Made by a program: the position numbers and the translations under genes
Notes under the pieces: model-generated
What the model was told of the DNA's origin: nothing
Seen by the model: only the letters and a program-made list of their open reading frames with translations
Databases searched by the model: none
Shown: one piece after another, positions 25,831 to 37,816 of the stretch
Layout of the letters: every line of letters starts with the position of its first letter
Numbering within the stretch: position 1 is the first letter of the stretch
Source of the DNA: Amblyornis subalaris
Taxonomy: Eukaryota; Chordata; Aves; Passeriformes; Ptilonorhynchidae
Length of the DNA stretch: 64,000 bases
NCBI GenBank assembly: GCA_018881555.1
Contig: JACAXG010000018.1
Span: 8,245,634 to 8,309,633 of the forward strand
Direction: 5' to 3'

Positions 25831-26332
25831 TGTGCTGGTTTAAAAAACCCAGCTAGAAAATTAAAACCCACTTAAGATGCTCTCTTCCTGCCACCCTCTC
25901 CTGGTGAGAGGGATACTAAAAGCAGAGAATTTGAGTTGAGATAAGAACCATTTACTTGAAAACCTGGTCCCTGCACTACTTTGGAGGGTGCTTGCTCTGG
26001 ACAGAGTTGTGCTGCTGGGAAGCNCTGGCTTTGCCGGGAAATGCTGGCTTTGCCGACTGCGGCGCGGTCCCGATGCAAGGGGCTCCCTTCCCCGGGACAG
26101 TGGCAGCAGCAGCAGTCACCCCTTTCCACTGCTCCAGCAGCCGTTACAGCTTACGTGTGTTCAAGGGACCAGTCTCTCTTCCCACCACCGAGGTAAGACT
26201 GACTCCACACTTCCAGCTTCCTGCGGCTTGGCATTTTCTGCTGAAACCGTGCCCCCCTGCCGTGATGTCTGTGGTATGGAATAAAACAGTGCTAGAAAAC
26301 TCCACTCCTCTTTTTCCTCAGTATCCAGGACA
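25831..26332 (+). mobile_element. Solo LTR of an endogenous retrovirus (502 bp)
   Basis: The element starts TGTGCTGG and ends CCAGGACA, an 8-bp terminal inverted repeat with one mismatch and the canonical TG...CA ends. It is flanked by identical 5-bp direct repeats ctcag (25826-25830 and 26333-26337), which are the target-site duplication. The opening tgtgctggttta is typical of a group of avian ERV LTRs. A polyadenylation signal aataaa lies at 26280-26285, about 47 bp from the 3' end. No obvious TATA box is visible. No internal retroviral sequence or second LTR is present, so this is a solo LTR left by recombination between the two LTRs of a provirus. A 5-bp duplication fits class III (ERVL-like) elements. 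Confidence 0.85.
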
Positions 26333-26527
26333 CTCAGTTTTCCTCTACAAAAGATCCCACAGTGCACAAATCTGGAAGGCAGGAGATTGAGAAAGTGCCA
26401 TATGTTATGTGAACAAAATTGTGACTTTCTTAGACAAGGCTGATGTCGGCCAATGCATCTTTCTCAGAAAGCAAGAAATATATACAGTTCTTCCTCAGCT
26501 TGACNAATTATGAGGAGGTTTATTGTA

Positions 26528-26944
26528 AAACTGCTCCTGGAGAGAGTCCAGTGAAGGACTATGGATTTGATGTAGGGACTGGAGCATGTATCCTATGAGG
26601 AAAAGCTGAGAGCGCTGAGACTGTTCAGCCTGAAGAGAAGGCACATGGGATTCTCATCAATGTATATAAATATATGAAGGGAGGGTGCACAGAGGATGAC
26701 GCCAGGCACTTTTCAGCGCTGTCCACTGGCAGGACTAGAGACAACTGCCACAAACCCTCTGAATTTCAGGAAATACTGTTTCACTGGAGTAGTTTGCCCT
26801 GAGGTTGTGGAGTCTCGATCCTTGGAGATATTCCAAAAGCCATCTGGACATGGTCTGTGGCAACTGGCCCTGCTTGAGCAGGGGGCTTGGACCAGATGAC
26901 CTCTGGAGATTCCTTCCAACCTCAACCATTCTGNGATCTTGTGA
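26528..26944 (+). mobile_element. CR1 LINE, 5'-truncated 3' fragment (second copy)
   Basis: Recognised from ctggagcatgtatcctatga, then ctgagactgttcagcctgaa, and at the end ggcttggaccagatgacctc followed by tccttccaacctcaaccatt and ctgngatcttgtga, the CR1 3' tail. Frames are broken in the ORF2 part, so this copy is more decayed than the one at 23.2 kb. It lies in the same orientation, about 200 bp downstream of the solo LTR. An N lies in the tail at 26934. Confidence 0.87.
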
Positions 26945-28777
26945 CCTTGACAAATGCATAAAGTCTGTATTCAATACAGAAAGATCTACAACACTGAGAC
27001 AAAGCATGAAAATATTTTTTGTTGTTTGATGTGCAGTCTTGTACCTGTTTATTTAGGACTCCATTTGTCTTAGTGACTGATCAAACAACCACACTGACTC
27101 CTTAGAATGAAAACCTCAAATCCTAGTGTCATGCCAGGGTACAAGCTTTGGTATCACATCTGAGTTAAAATCAAAATTAAAAAAAAAAAATGCTGCCATT
27201 TACGTAGAAAAGAAGTTTCTTGCATGGCTACTCAGAACTGACTCAGCCTCCTACATGTGGAGGCTGCCCTCTNCAAAGGGCCTTCTGAACCATTTTGAAA
27301 TAGGGGCTAGCATGAAGTGACATAAGGGCCTTTAGACTTAATTTGAGATAGATCACCCTGAAGATCTCGTTTGTTTTCATTCTGTCATTTTACTCTCTCC
27401 TGAAGCATTTTATCAAAATAAAATGGTAGCTGTGATTGTGATAGTGCCAAGTCTACTTCCTCTCTCTTTAAGTAAAAGAGAGATTAGAAAGAGACCTGTA
27501 GTGAAGTTACTGCTTTTAGTTGCACGGCTTTCTTTGTTATTTCTTTATCATTGAAAAATCTCTTGCCCTGCCTAAATGAAATGTTTTCTTAAGTAGAAAC
27601 TTATTTTGCTAGAATACGATGTTACTCATGACTGTGACCTATCTATACTCATGATACATAAGCCCACACATATCTTTTTATTATAAATATTTTCCCTGTT
27701 TTCTGTTTTTTCTTTTTTTATGGAATCAATAATAAATATTTTCTGTCACTTGACATCACTACAGAGGGTACTTGAGTTAGGCAATAACTACATGGAGTCT
27801 TGCCTTCTCATGAGAGCTCATGGGAGCGCCTTCTTACCTAGAACTCAGAGGAGTGTGGAAATTAAGGATAAGTTTTATGCCGTTGATGGCTCCTGTTCTT
27901 CCTTGTGCATGCATGCTTGTTTTAAAGGACTTGTGTAGAAAGGTTACTGCACTCAAAAACAACAAAGATGGGCCAGAGTGTATTTTTCCAGTGCTATTTT
28001 AAACATGTGGTTTTGGCTCTGAGAGACAGGGTTTCACCAGCCACACCCTTCTCCATTTCCCAGCTTCCTCAAATGGTTCCTCAGTGCTAGGGCAGATTCA
28101 CTCCACGTGGAGCAATTGTGCAATCTTACATCATTCCTCCCTCTTCGCCTCCCCATTTTCGTTATCCACCATGAAAAATGTATACTCAAAATAATCAGAG
28201 CATTTTTAATGAAAGATCCTAAAGTAGGCATTGCTATAATCCATTTACATGTTTCCTACCTATCAAATGACCGNCAGTTTCATCTCTAACACATCTGAAT
28301 TTCACATGGGACAAATCAAATTTTCAGCAATACTTTTATCACTGGCAAAGATAGTTGAAGGATACAAAGTTTTGTAGGATTATTTCCTTATACGATACTT
28401 AATTTCTTATGTAAATAGTCTTTGGTTATCCTGTACTTTGATATATTTTTTCATGCATTTGTATCCACAACATGTTGAAAGAAATAGTAAAAACATTATT
28501 CTGATAAACGACTATCTAGAAAAACACAGTATTTTTGCAATGTTCTTGTGGGAATTAAGCAGAAAATTAAAAAGTTTACCAGTGGAGTTTTAGCATAGGT
28601 CTGCAGAAAATGTGGAGGGGGCTGAAGTTAGGAATAAATTACAAATATGAATACAGAGAGCTTTCACTCTGACATTTTTCTAATTGCCATTTTACAGTTT
28701 TTATTGCCACTGTACCTGCTCATTAGTACATGTGTTTTAATAGACATTCCTGTGGTGCAACGAAATAATTGTGTTTC
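26945..28777. other. Non-coding stretch, nothing recognised
   Basis: AT-rich sequence with an A-run near 27181-27190. Open frames are short and unremarkable. Confidence 0.7.
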
Positions 28778-28865
28778 ATGGAGGAGGTGTTAAGAAATAG
28801 AGATTAAGCAATTTATAAGAAGTCACACAGGAAGCATGTGGCTATCCCTACATGTCTTGAATGCC
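28778..28865 (-). mobile_element. MIR-like SINE relic (second)
   Basis: The order gaggaggtgttaagaaatag, agattaagcaattt, then agtcacacaggaagcatgtg parallels the MIR core read from the opposite strand: gaggaaactgaggcacagag, agattaagtaacttg, ggtcacacaggaagtctgtg. The last 20 bases match especially well. It is diverged by substitutions and small gaps. Confidence 0.55.
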
Positions 28866-31800
28866 AGTGTGGTGGTGCAGCTACAGCAGCAGCTCTCTGC
28901 TTGCCAAAAAAAACCAGTATGGGTTGTGCTACAGCCCTACATTTGATATTTTATAAGATCAAGATGATTATTAAACTTTTAATATATTATTAATGATACA
29001 ATGCATAGCCCTTTATCTAGTAGTTATGAATCCTGATTTACTTAAATTCTACCACTTATGTTACTACAAATTGCTACTGCTCAGAACACAGGATTTTGGA
29101 ACAAGGTCTACAAACATTGATACATCACTATGGATGATACTTGTTCTACTTATGTGATTAAAATTATTTTCCTCCTACCATTGTAAAATGCAATCCTGTA
29201 GAAAATTGCTTAACTCTAACTTAACTCTAGTCACCAGCTGTGGTTAATGTNTGTTTGTGAACACCCACTGGTGCACAGAGACCAGATTACCTCTCCCCAC
29301 AATACCTCATATTTCTCTAACACCCTTGAATATGTTTCAGAAATATGCTGATAGAACATAGAAAATTATTGCTATTAAAAGATAATTTGCAATGGCTTAG
29401 ACAGATTATGTTGCTAAATTCAGTTGAGAAAATATAGTTGCTCATACAGCTTTTTTAGGTTTAGGATGTATCTTTGATATTATGTGAAAATGCTTCTATA
29501 ATAAGGACACAGGCTACTTTGGAATTTGTGTAGGTCCCCTGACACATCTTTTCTATGGCAGCTGGAAGACCACAATGTTCAAGTATATTGAGTTCTCCAA
29601 CTGGCACTCCCTCCTAAGGCTCCTTCAAAACTTCTTAATCAGGTTTTGGTTTCAGTTTTCTCCTTGTCTTTTCATTTACATGCCTCAAACCAAGATCCAT
29701 CAAGTTCTAGGATACCTTACCATTGGTTTCCGCTGCTATGTGTCAGCTGCTCTGTCACAGCCTCAGGAGGGCATGCCTGATGGGGATACTGTGGACCTGA
29801 GCCTATTTTTATTCTTTCATCTGTCATGTCCCTGGGCAGAACACGGCTGCACAGCATCCACCAGCTCTTGGTGGGTTTCACAGACCCTTGGAGGGATCCT
29901 TGTTGTCTCCTTCCATCTTCAAATACTGTTTTTTCATTTCTTACCTATGACCATAAAGTCTCTCCCTTTCTTTCATTTGTTGCTCCCCATTATTTTTTAT
30001 TTTTTCCCCAGTTTTTTTTTAGCTCACATACTTTGGTGGGAGGTTGTAGGCAGAGGGTGTTCAGTTTTGTTAGGGACTGGCTAAGACCCATTACTTTTNG
30101 AGGACAGTCCACTAGGAACTGTGATCAACTTCAGGCACTTTGGGAAGAGTTGGGGACAGGACAGGCAACCAGAGNTATTTCTCAGATTACTTTCAGGCAC
30201 ACCCACTGATTTGTAGCTTCCTGAGGTGGGTACAGTTCTTGTTGTCCTGTGAGTATGATGAATTTCCTTAATACTGNTTTCAGGTAAAGGTCATTCTGAA
30301 GGTATTTAGGGAAACTTAGGGGGATGTAGATTTAGGTGTGGGTATTACTATAAGCCTGATTCTGGACAAAAAGAAGATGTTCTGAAAGGAATCTTCCTAA
30401 TGTAAAACAAACACAACTTTTTCTTCAGAAGTGCTGTCTGTATTAATAAATGCTCAATTGGTATTCTCTACAGTAAGATGATGGTCCATGTAAATTAGGT
30501 TTAAGTTGCTTGCAGAAGCATCCTGTATTAGCTTTCATGCCCAATATGAATATTCATACTGATTTTAAAATCCATTAGTCACCCCAAATAATTTCACAGA
30601 AATTTCTAGGAAAGAAAAGCTGAGGAACCCAACAGTAAGGCATTAAATCTCAGTGATGTTAAGTGGACAATTTCTTCCTCTTTGATTCACTACTTACCTA
30701 GTTGCACAATTCTTACTGTGGGTACTTGAATATATAGGAATAGGGGACCAATAAAAAAAAAGAAAAAGTGGTTAGAAGCTTGAGAAACTTAAAAAGTGAG
30801 GCTGTCAGCAAAGAGACATTCCAAGAGATGTAAGCAGGAGGTACATGGAACAAATACCAAATAAGCAAATAGCAGTCGGTGCTTAAATGGTTAACAGCGT
30901 GGTTGTCCATTGGGTGTCCAGCAAGTTAAGCAAGGCTGGTAAAAGAATTTGGATCCTGGATCAACTTTTTCACGCTGTTGTTGCTCAGACGCAGTGCTGG
31001 GGTAGTGCCTGTTCCTTCCAAGCTCTGCTAGAAAGCTGACTAATAATGTTTGTTACACAGGCACGGGGTAAACGAAACTAGAACTTGTGAACTATTGGAT
31101 TTGCATTGGAAGCTTTTGTAATACTACTACTAATAATATTAATTTTCATAAATTGAACTGCATTTCCCAGCTGTAACCTGTATTCTTAAGGAGGTTCTAC
31201 AAAAACATGTTGGTAAATGATTCAACACTGGATTCCTAATCTGCAAGAGTGTTCCTATCAGTTGTTGGTAATTAGCATCAGAAAGATGCTGTTATCAAAG
31301 CACAAATCCCATCTTCTCTTTCTCATCTTTTGGGCATCTATTCATGAGGTTTGACTAACTTNGGTAAATAATGCAAGGTAAAATTGTAGTGTGTGATTTC
31401 ATAACAAGAAGAGGGGAGAAGCTATGTTAGAGTTAGGCAATCGGAAGTAAAATCCTACCACAGGTGAAACAGTTTTCAGATGAGGTAAGTAGCCAAGCAA
31501 AGACTGATTAAGTTCCTTATTTGAAACACAGGTCCATTGCTTCTAATCAGTCTACCTCTTCTAGCCTTGTACAGCAATAATGATCTCTTCTTTCGTTATT
31601 TTGATGGGCCTGGATTTGTTTTGAGCATTTCCATGATCTCTTTTGCTTGTAGGTCACTTCTTGCTTTCAAGATTTCAGTTAAATACCTAATTTCTTATGT
31701 TGCTTGAGCACCTCATTTATTTCTTAGACACCTCACTTTACTTAAAGAGAGGTTCCAGCTTTCATGTGAGTTACTCAGATGAGTNAGGACCTGACCCTGG

Positions 31801-33761
31801 AGTAAAAGACTTCATTTGGATTCTGTTAGTGGCCTTGTATAGGTATGTACAGATACTAAAATTAGAGTAAATTTCTGCTCACTTCATTGGGTAGGGATTC
31901 AGAGCAAGTGACTGTACTAATGGCAAGGAACTGAAACCTGGCCATTGTCCACCTTAAAATTCTTATGCTGATATTCACCTAAGGCATAAAATAGATTAAA
32001 ATACTAGATCCATTGCTGGCCAGTGATAAAATTGTATTTATCAGGTGTGGAAACTTGGTAAATTTAGCATTTTCTTAATTTTCTTTTTTAAAAATTAATA
32101 TATGCCCGATAGCAGAAACAGAACTGATGTTGTTCTATGGCTTCTTGTGATGGGCAGCTGGTGGTCATGCATGACTGCACATGTGGATTTCTAAGAACAG
32201 GATGCATGGTTGTGTCTTAGAGTGCTGAGATGGAGCAGATTATTTAGATCAGCATAGTGACAAAATAAGGAATATTTAGATGTAAGAGATAGGCCAGTGG
32301 AAATCTAAAGACTCATGTCCTTGATAGGGCTACCTAGAAGATTCCAATACCTTTCTGGAAATAATTCCTATATGAAAATGGTGCATGTGTGTTTGTGGGT
32401 TGGTTTGGGTTGGTTTTTTTTGGAGGGGTGGAGGCATGTTCAGTCTTGTGGTTGTACTCCTTAGCACTTGACAATGGTTTAAAGGTATGAAATACTAGCA
32501 TCCCTTTCTTTTGTTCAAAGTTAAAAACAGAAATGAGAAAATCTACATCTGTATTCTAAATGGAAAAAGCAGGAGAACAGCAAAGACAGAACTGGANGTT
32601 AATTTTTGTTTTTATTTTTCGCTAAATTTTTTAAATTTACGGATGCAAGAATCAAAAGACTAGGGAATTCTTGACTAAGAAGAGAGAGACCAAAATCTAG
32701 TCCCCGACTAAAATCCTTTGGATGTTGGAGTAATTTGAATTTTTCATTACCTCTGAATGGGCTGAGGTAAACTGGCTGAGGCTTAATCTGGCACAAAGGG
32801 GTAGGAGTGGTAAGCTGACCTGGCCTTGATTTGTCCATTTGTTTAATAAAATGCTAAATAGGCATTGGAAACATACACCAGACCCAGGACTTGCTGGTTC
32901 TTATTTCCCTCTGGGAGAGTCCTTACTTTGGAGGCTATTCTTATAGAGCTGCCAGCCCTGAATCATCCTGCATCTAATGGAGGAGGAATGAGAAAAGCTA
33001 AAATGGATAGCTGAAGCAAAGACATGTAGAAATGAGTTTGATACTGTAGACTAAGTATTAATTTTTTTTGTCCAATACAAGAATACATTTAAAATGGTGA
33101 GACTTCTATGAAGTACCCTGGAAAAACGATGAAAAAGTTGTGAGGCTAATCAGACATGTTGTGAGAAGGCAATTTACTAAAACCTCAGGACACTCCGGTG
33201 AATTTATTTGTTCCTTGCTTCTACAAGACCAAATAAAGATACAGCATGTTGTCAAGTCCTTGAAATCTGTCTTTTCCACTGAAAATGGAAATTAGCCCTA
33301 AGTACAAGCCTAGTGATTAGTCAAGGACTTAAAATATGTCTTCTCATATTGGCTGGGTTAAGCAGGTTCTCTATTTCATCACAGGGGAAGGACAGGCAGG
33401 ACACAGTTAAAAAAGTTTGTTCTTGAGGTACTGCAANGAAGACTGAATAACAGTAGTAAATGAACATATGACATGATAAGGGAAACCAAGCTGTATTTAC
33501 ATTTTCCACTCTAAAAAATGGAAAAAAAAAGAAGGGTGGTGGCGGGGGAAAGCAATTTCTTATTTATAGAGTTCCTCCATGTGAACAAAACACGTAGATA
33601 GTATTTCAGCTGCTGCTATAATAATTGATGACTTTAAATGGGGGTACATTATTATATACCTCATTTCTAAATTACCTAGCTTATTCAAACAAATCTTTCC
33701 AAAATGTACCCATTAGATTAGCTCAGTGCATCAATCAGCAGCACTCAAGATTGTGCTGACT
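28866..33761. other. Non-coding stretch, nothing recognised
   Basis: Mostly AT-rich. A pyrimidine-rich stretch at about 29590-30040 gives an open frame of 169 codons on the plus strand, rich in F, L and S, which I consider an artefact of low stop density in T/C-rich DNA. A G/T-rich patch (ttggtttgggttggtttttt) lies near 32398-32420. A homeobox- and Lef-like set of words lies at 31090-31300, without proof of function. Confidence 0.6.
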
Positions 33762-33998
33762 TCAGTTTTTGTGGTGTCTTCTTTGCAGTATTGTTGCCCT
33801 TATAAAAATTGTTTCTGTGGTCCTTTCAGATTTCCAAAGTTGGCTGCATCCAAATTCTTCTAGCAGTGGACATTTTGGGTAGTGAGGGATAACTGTTTCC
33901 AAACCCACATTTAATTTATTTATTACCTCATCCCAGAACTTATTTTCCCCTAAGGCACAACCAAAACATATGTAACTAATTATCCTGAGAATGTCCAC
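33762..33998 (-). pseudogene. Possible fossil of an L1-type LINE ORF2 C-terminus
   Basis: The minus-strand frame encodes 78 residues including CFGCALGENKFWDEVINKLN, then a hydrophobic-spaced IPHYPKCPLLEEFGC, and ends in a basic RATILQRRHHKN. The succession C-x-x-C near an FW-x-x-V-x-x-x-I/L segment, then IPxxPxxxLL, then a basic tail with ATIL, resembles the region after the reverse-transcriptase domain of L1/Tx1-type LINEs (C...FW..V...I...IP..P...LL...A..I...W). The final W is missing and only this short piece is readable. It ends abruptly, with no identifiable RT core upstream. It could be chance, and a profile search would decide. Confidence 0.3.
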
Positions 33999-34903
33999 AG
34001 CTCCAGTATGTATGATTTTATTTTTTTTTAATCCTGCTATTTTTCATTCTTCCTGGTGTCTGTTGAGTCCTACTGAGACACTTCTGCTGGATAAATTCAG
34101 CTTTGAGTTCATGTGCAAATTCATTTATGTTTCAGAATATTCTGTTTCATCTTTTGCTATTCAAGTAATAATCTAAATCTTGGCCCACAAACTCTTAAGT
34201 NGCTGTCAAATATGTTGGGGATATCAAAAAAGAAAGTCACAATGTGAAGGCACCAGGGCCCAGATTTATTCCGTTTAAATTCCACTAACATCCCCATGCC
34301 TGGTGATTCCCCTTGGCTACATACAGCTGAAGATGCAGGGCTAGCCAGGAGGAAACATCAGGCAAGAGGAATAAATTGGAATTTAACCAATACAAATCAG
34401 ATTTTGTGTATCTGATTTTAATTTACAAAAAAAAAAACCAAACACAAAACCACTGAATTCTTCAGGATAGAAAGCCGTCTTATGAGCCTGAAGTTTGTTT
34501 AAATGCAGATTTTTTCACTATCGTCTTTCCAAAACAGGGAAAGAATAAATACAAAATTATTATTTAACTGTAGTGGAGTCGTAGGAGGAATAAATTCAGG
34601 CCATTCTGATTAGGGCTATGATACGAAGTGTTTAAAAATTAAAAAACAACCCCAAAAAACTATAGTAGAGTTTGGAAAAAACTTCGGGCAGATGGCTGCT
34701 AAATCTCTCTCAGATATACAGAATTTCTGTTCTTCATTGCCACAGAACAGACTCTTCCAACTTGCTTATGGGAGGCAGGAGAGTTACACATTAAAAGTAT
34801 GCTGGCCCCAGTTCAATGCCATGTAAAGAACCAACCCTGTTCAGTCTACTATTAGAAGCAGCTTAATTCTCACAGAGAGGAGTTCCACCTATGCTAATTC
34901 ATC

Positions 34904-34922
34904 TTACCAGGAAGCCTGGTAA
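34904..34922. repeat. Short perfect inverted repeat
   Basis: The arms ttaccagg and cctggtaa are perfect complements around aag. Ten bases on comes ttagcctga, which recurs at 35120 inside the next inverted repeat. Confidence 0.6.
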
Positions 34923-35116
34923 ATTAGCCTGAAGCAGCCATCACCACACTGTCTAAAAACTGAATGTGCATAATATAGAGGAGGTACTTGCGGGCATCAT
35001 TTTCTTTGCTGAAGATGCAGGAGCTCAACGCATTTCATATTCAGGCTTTTGACTAAAGGTAAAATTCCAGCCTCAGTGAAGGCAACAGCAGAGCTTCCCT
35101 GAGTTCAGTAAGGCAA

Positions 35117-35138
35117 GATTAGCCTGATTGGGCTAATC
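35117..35138. repeat. Short perfect inverted repeat with TAATC words
   Basis: The arms gattagcc and ggctaatc flank tgattg and are immediately followed by aatgacaggt. The inverted arms present homeodomain-type TAATC/GATTA sites on both strands next to a TGACAG TALE-type site, which may be a composite binding site. Confidence 0.5.
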
Positions 35139-37680
35139 AATGACAGGTACTTCAACATAAGAGCTGTTTCACTGCAGCACTTGGTGTACCTAACAACAGA
35201 AAGTGCCTCTACATATGGAGGTTCCTGGTAGCATTGCCATGTGGGAGCAAGTTCTCATTGAAACTGTTCATTTCTAATCCTGCAAACAACGGGATTTAAT
35301 ATCCGCTGCTTTACATTTATAAACCCGCTCGTAGCTTTTTCTCTAACTATTAAAAGGAACAATGTAGATGCCTGCTTTTTGTAATTAGTCAAATGATAAC
35401 AGTATGCCTGGTTCCATAGAAGACTTACAAGTCAGCATGCCCGCTGAAATATTAATCTTCCAGACAAACATAGTAAAAGCAGGTTTAATGGAAGACATAG
35501 AAAAAGAAGAACTGCTCCACATTTCTTAATTAATTTTGATGCTGAGTTTTCATTTATTGTGTTTGCTGGACTTTTGGGGGACAATTTTCTTTGGAATGCA
35601 AACTACATTTGAGAAGTTTTATACAGAAACATATCCTGCATGGTCTTGCTCTGTCTGTGCATGTGTCATGTGTTTTTCTTGTTGCCCATTCAAGCTAATA
35701 AGCCTATCCACAAGAGCAAACATAAGATGATAAAAATTTCCCCGTTCAGACCCTAACTCTCATCTCAAGATGTGTGACCAAATGTCGGACATTCCGCTCA
35801 GAAGTCCAGATGAGCTCATCTCAGATAACTCACTGTGTTTCCATCTGGTTCAAATTTGAAGAAAACTATTTAGTTGGAAGAAGAAAAATACATTTTGTAT
35901 CATTTTAATGCTGAACAGATTTAGTGACATACTTGCTTATTTAATCTACAGCTTTGGAGAGCCTAATGAACTGAGTAAGATACATATCTTGGCTCCAGTT
36001 CTGTTCTAGGATACACCAGAGAAGTTCCAATTGACTTAAATGGAATAGCATCTTTGTTAATGAGTGCAAAATGTATTCCAGTGGAAAAAAGTCTACAAGC
36101 ATAGTATGAATATAATTATTTCAAACTATTGCAAATTACTTAACAGTTCATCTGCATTTATGTCTTGTGTATGTTTTTAGAGGAGGAATACTGTTTAGTC
36201 AATAAAATGGTCTATTTTTTTTCTAACAGAGGAATTTAAGCATGTAACTCCCCGTCCCAATAGCTGAAGAAATAATAGTTATGTGGATCTTCCAAATTCT
36301 GATCGGAGAGTGAAATCCAGTGTTATGCTGCACATCACATTCTGTGCTGTGTGTGCCATACAGGTTACATTTGATATAATACAGCCTGGGCCTTTGGGGT
36401 GCCAAGCACCTATTAAAGAGTTCAGGGCCATCTACTCTTTTAAGCAGTTCATGGCCATCAGCTTCGTTTCAGGAAAATGGGTGTTCTCGGGACGGTCCAA
36501 ATATGCTTCCTTTCTGTTGTACTGAACATGCAGAAGGGCAATTGACATAAAAATTAGATTTCCCAATAACCCAATGTTTATAGGGAAATTCATGGCTTCT
36601 CATGACCTTATCTGGAGAAACTACCAGGTAGCAGCAAATGCTGTAGTCCTGCTTAAACTGGCATCACCATTGCAATAAAAAATATTGTTCTGTCCGTCTC
36701 CAGCTGCTTACTCATTCCCAGTTCTGATCCATCCATTTTTCCTGTCACACATGATGAAAAAGATCAAGGGAGAAAAACAGCTAAAGCTATCCTGTTCTTT
36801 GTGTGGGAAGGGGCCATATAGAAAAGATAAGGTAGGAAAGAGAAGGATAAACTGCATCAAGGGTGAGATCCATGTTTTCAGTGGCAGTTCCATTTTATGC
36901 TGATTAAAGCATGTCACAATACCCTTGAGGGGATGTTTTCTGCTCTCAGAGGTGAACAGGCCCAATTGCCAGTTGAACTACAATAAGAACTCATTTTACT
37001 GTCTCTGGCCCAAACTTCACCTATAGCTCAGTTATTTGCATTTTTTTTCCATGCTCAATTATGCATATGAAACCCTGCAAGTATTAGTGCAGACAAATAA
37101 ATACAAGGATTCAGAAAAAAAAGTGAGTCTAATTTTTCTTTATGAGTTGGTTTTGTTGTACAGTTCAGTTTTCTTAAATGTTATGCTGACAATTTATTTT
37201 TCTACATTTGTGTTGTCATCAAAGTTGTGGCATAAAAGATTTGGTTCTTAAGCATTAAGACTGGAGTGCTGTTTTCAGTGCAACTGAGGAGGGAAAAGTT
37301 TAGAGAGCTGCTTCTTTTCACAGAAGATTATACAGTAATGAATTGTAGAGAGAACGTTTTTTGGGCACTCAACTATAAAACATTAAGAGTCTTTTGACAG
37401 TTCTTTTTTTGTCCAAAAATGTCATTTTGTTGCAGCAGTCAAACATTGAAATGTCAGTTCACCAAAATTTGGCAAAATAGCTTCTCCAGATGATATATGG
37501 AGGGAAGGAGAGACGAGCTAAGAGAAAGGCCTTGGCTTTCTCCCAGCTATGGAAAACCAAGTTTCCAACCCCAGTCTGGTTAGTGAAAGCTCTCCAGAGG
37601 ACTCTCGTCCTTTCCTGGGGAGTGCAGCCGCTGTGAACCTTCTCTGGGGGCTTTGTCACAGAGTTGTGCTTTGTTTTCAG

Positions 37681-37816
37681 TGGAAAGGTCACGGATTGCA
37701 TTCGCATGAATACAGAAACAAATTTTGAAACTAGAAGCAGTTTAATGAAACAGAATTCCAGTTTTCCAGTCAGCCTTCCTTGCTTCATTTTGTCATCAGC
37801 AGAACTCAATGAAAAA
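37681..37816 (+). other. Candidate internal exon (weak)
   Basis: A plausible acceptor (tttgttttcag) precedes 136 bases that end at a near-perfect donor (gaaaaa followed by gtaagta). Only one of the three frames is open. It encodes about 45 residues beginning GKVTDCIRMNTE and ending AELNEK, so the exon would start in phase 1 and end in phase 0. I do not recognise the peptide. Splice-like pairs occur often by chance in 64 kb, so this is a candidate only. It is listed because a compatible downstream acceptor lies 475 bases away. Confidence 0.2.

Larger units (their letters stand above)
33999..37680. other. Non-coding stretch with candidate conserved non-coding element at 34.9-35.4 kb
   Basis: No gene recognised. 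Between 34.85 and 35.46 kb the sequence is rich in TAAT-type homeodomain words, TGACAG (TALE-type) and small inverted repeats, as in developmental enhancers. This is only an impression from base words. Single N at 34201. Confidence 0.5.

Noticed and set aside
29575..30084. 169-codon open frame on the plus strand
   Set aside because: It lies in pyrimidine-rich DNA, is dominated by F, L, S and H, and has no recognisable domain. One or two frames of this length are expected by chance.
36685..36903. Zinc-finger-like CSLCGK motif in a 72-codon frame
   Set aside because: It has the C-x2-C pair but no following histidines at finger spacing and no repeat of the motif.
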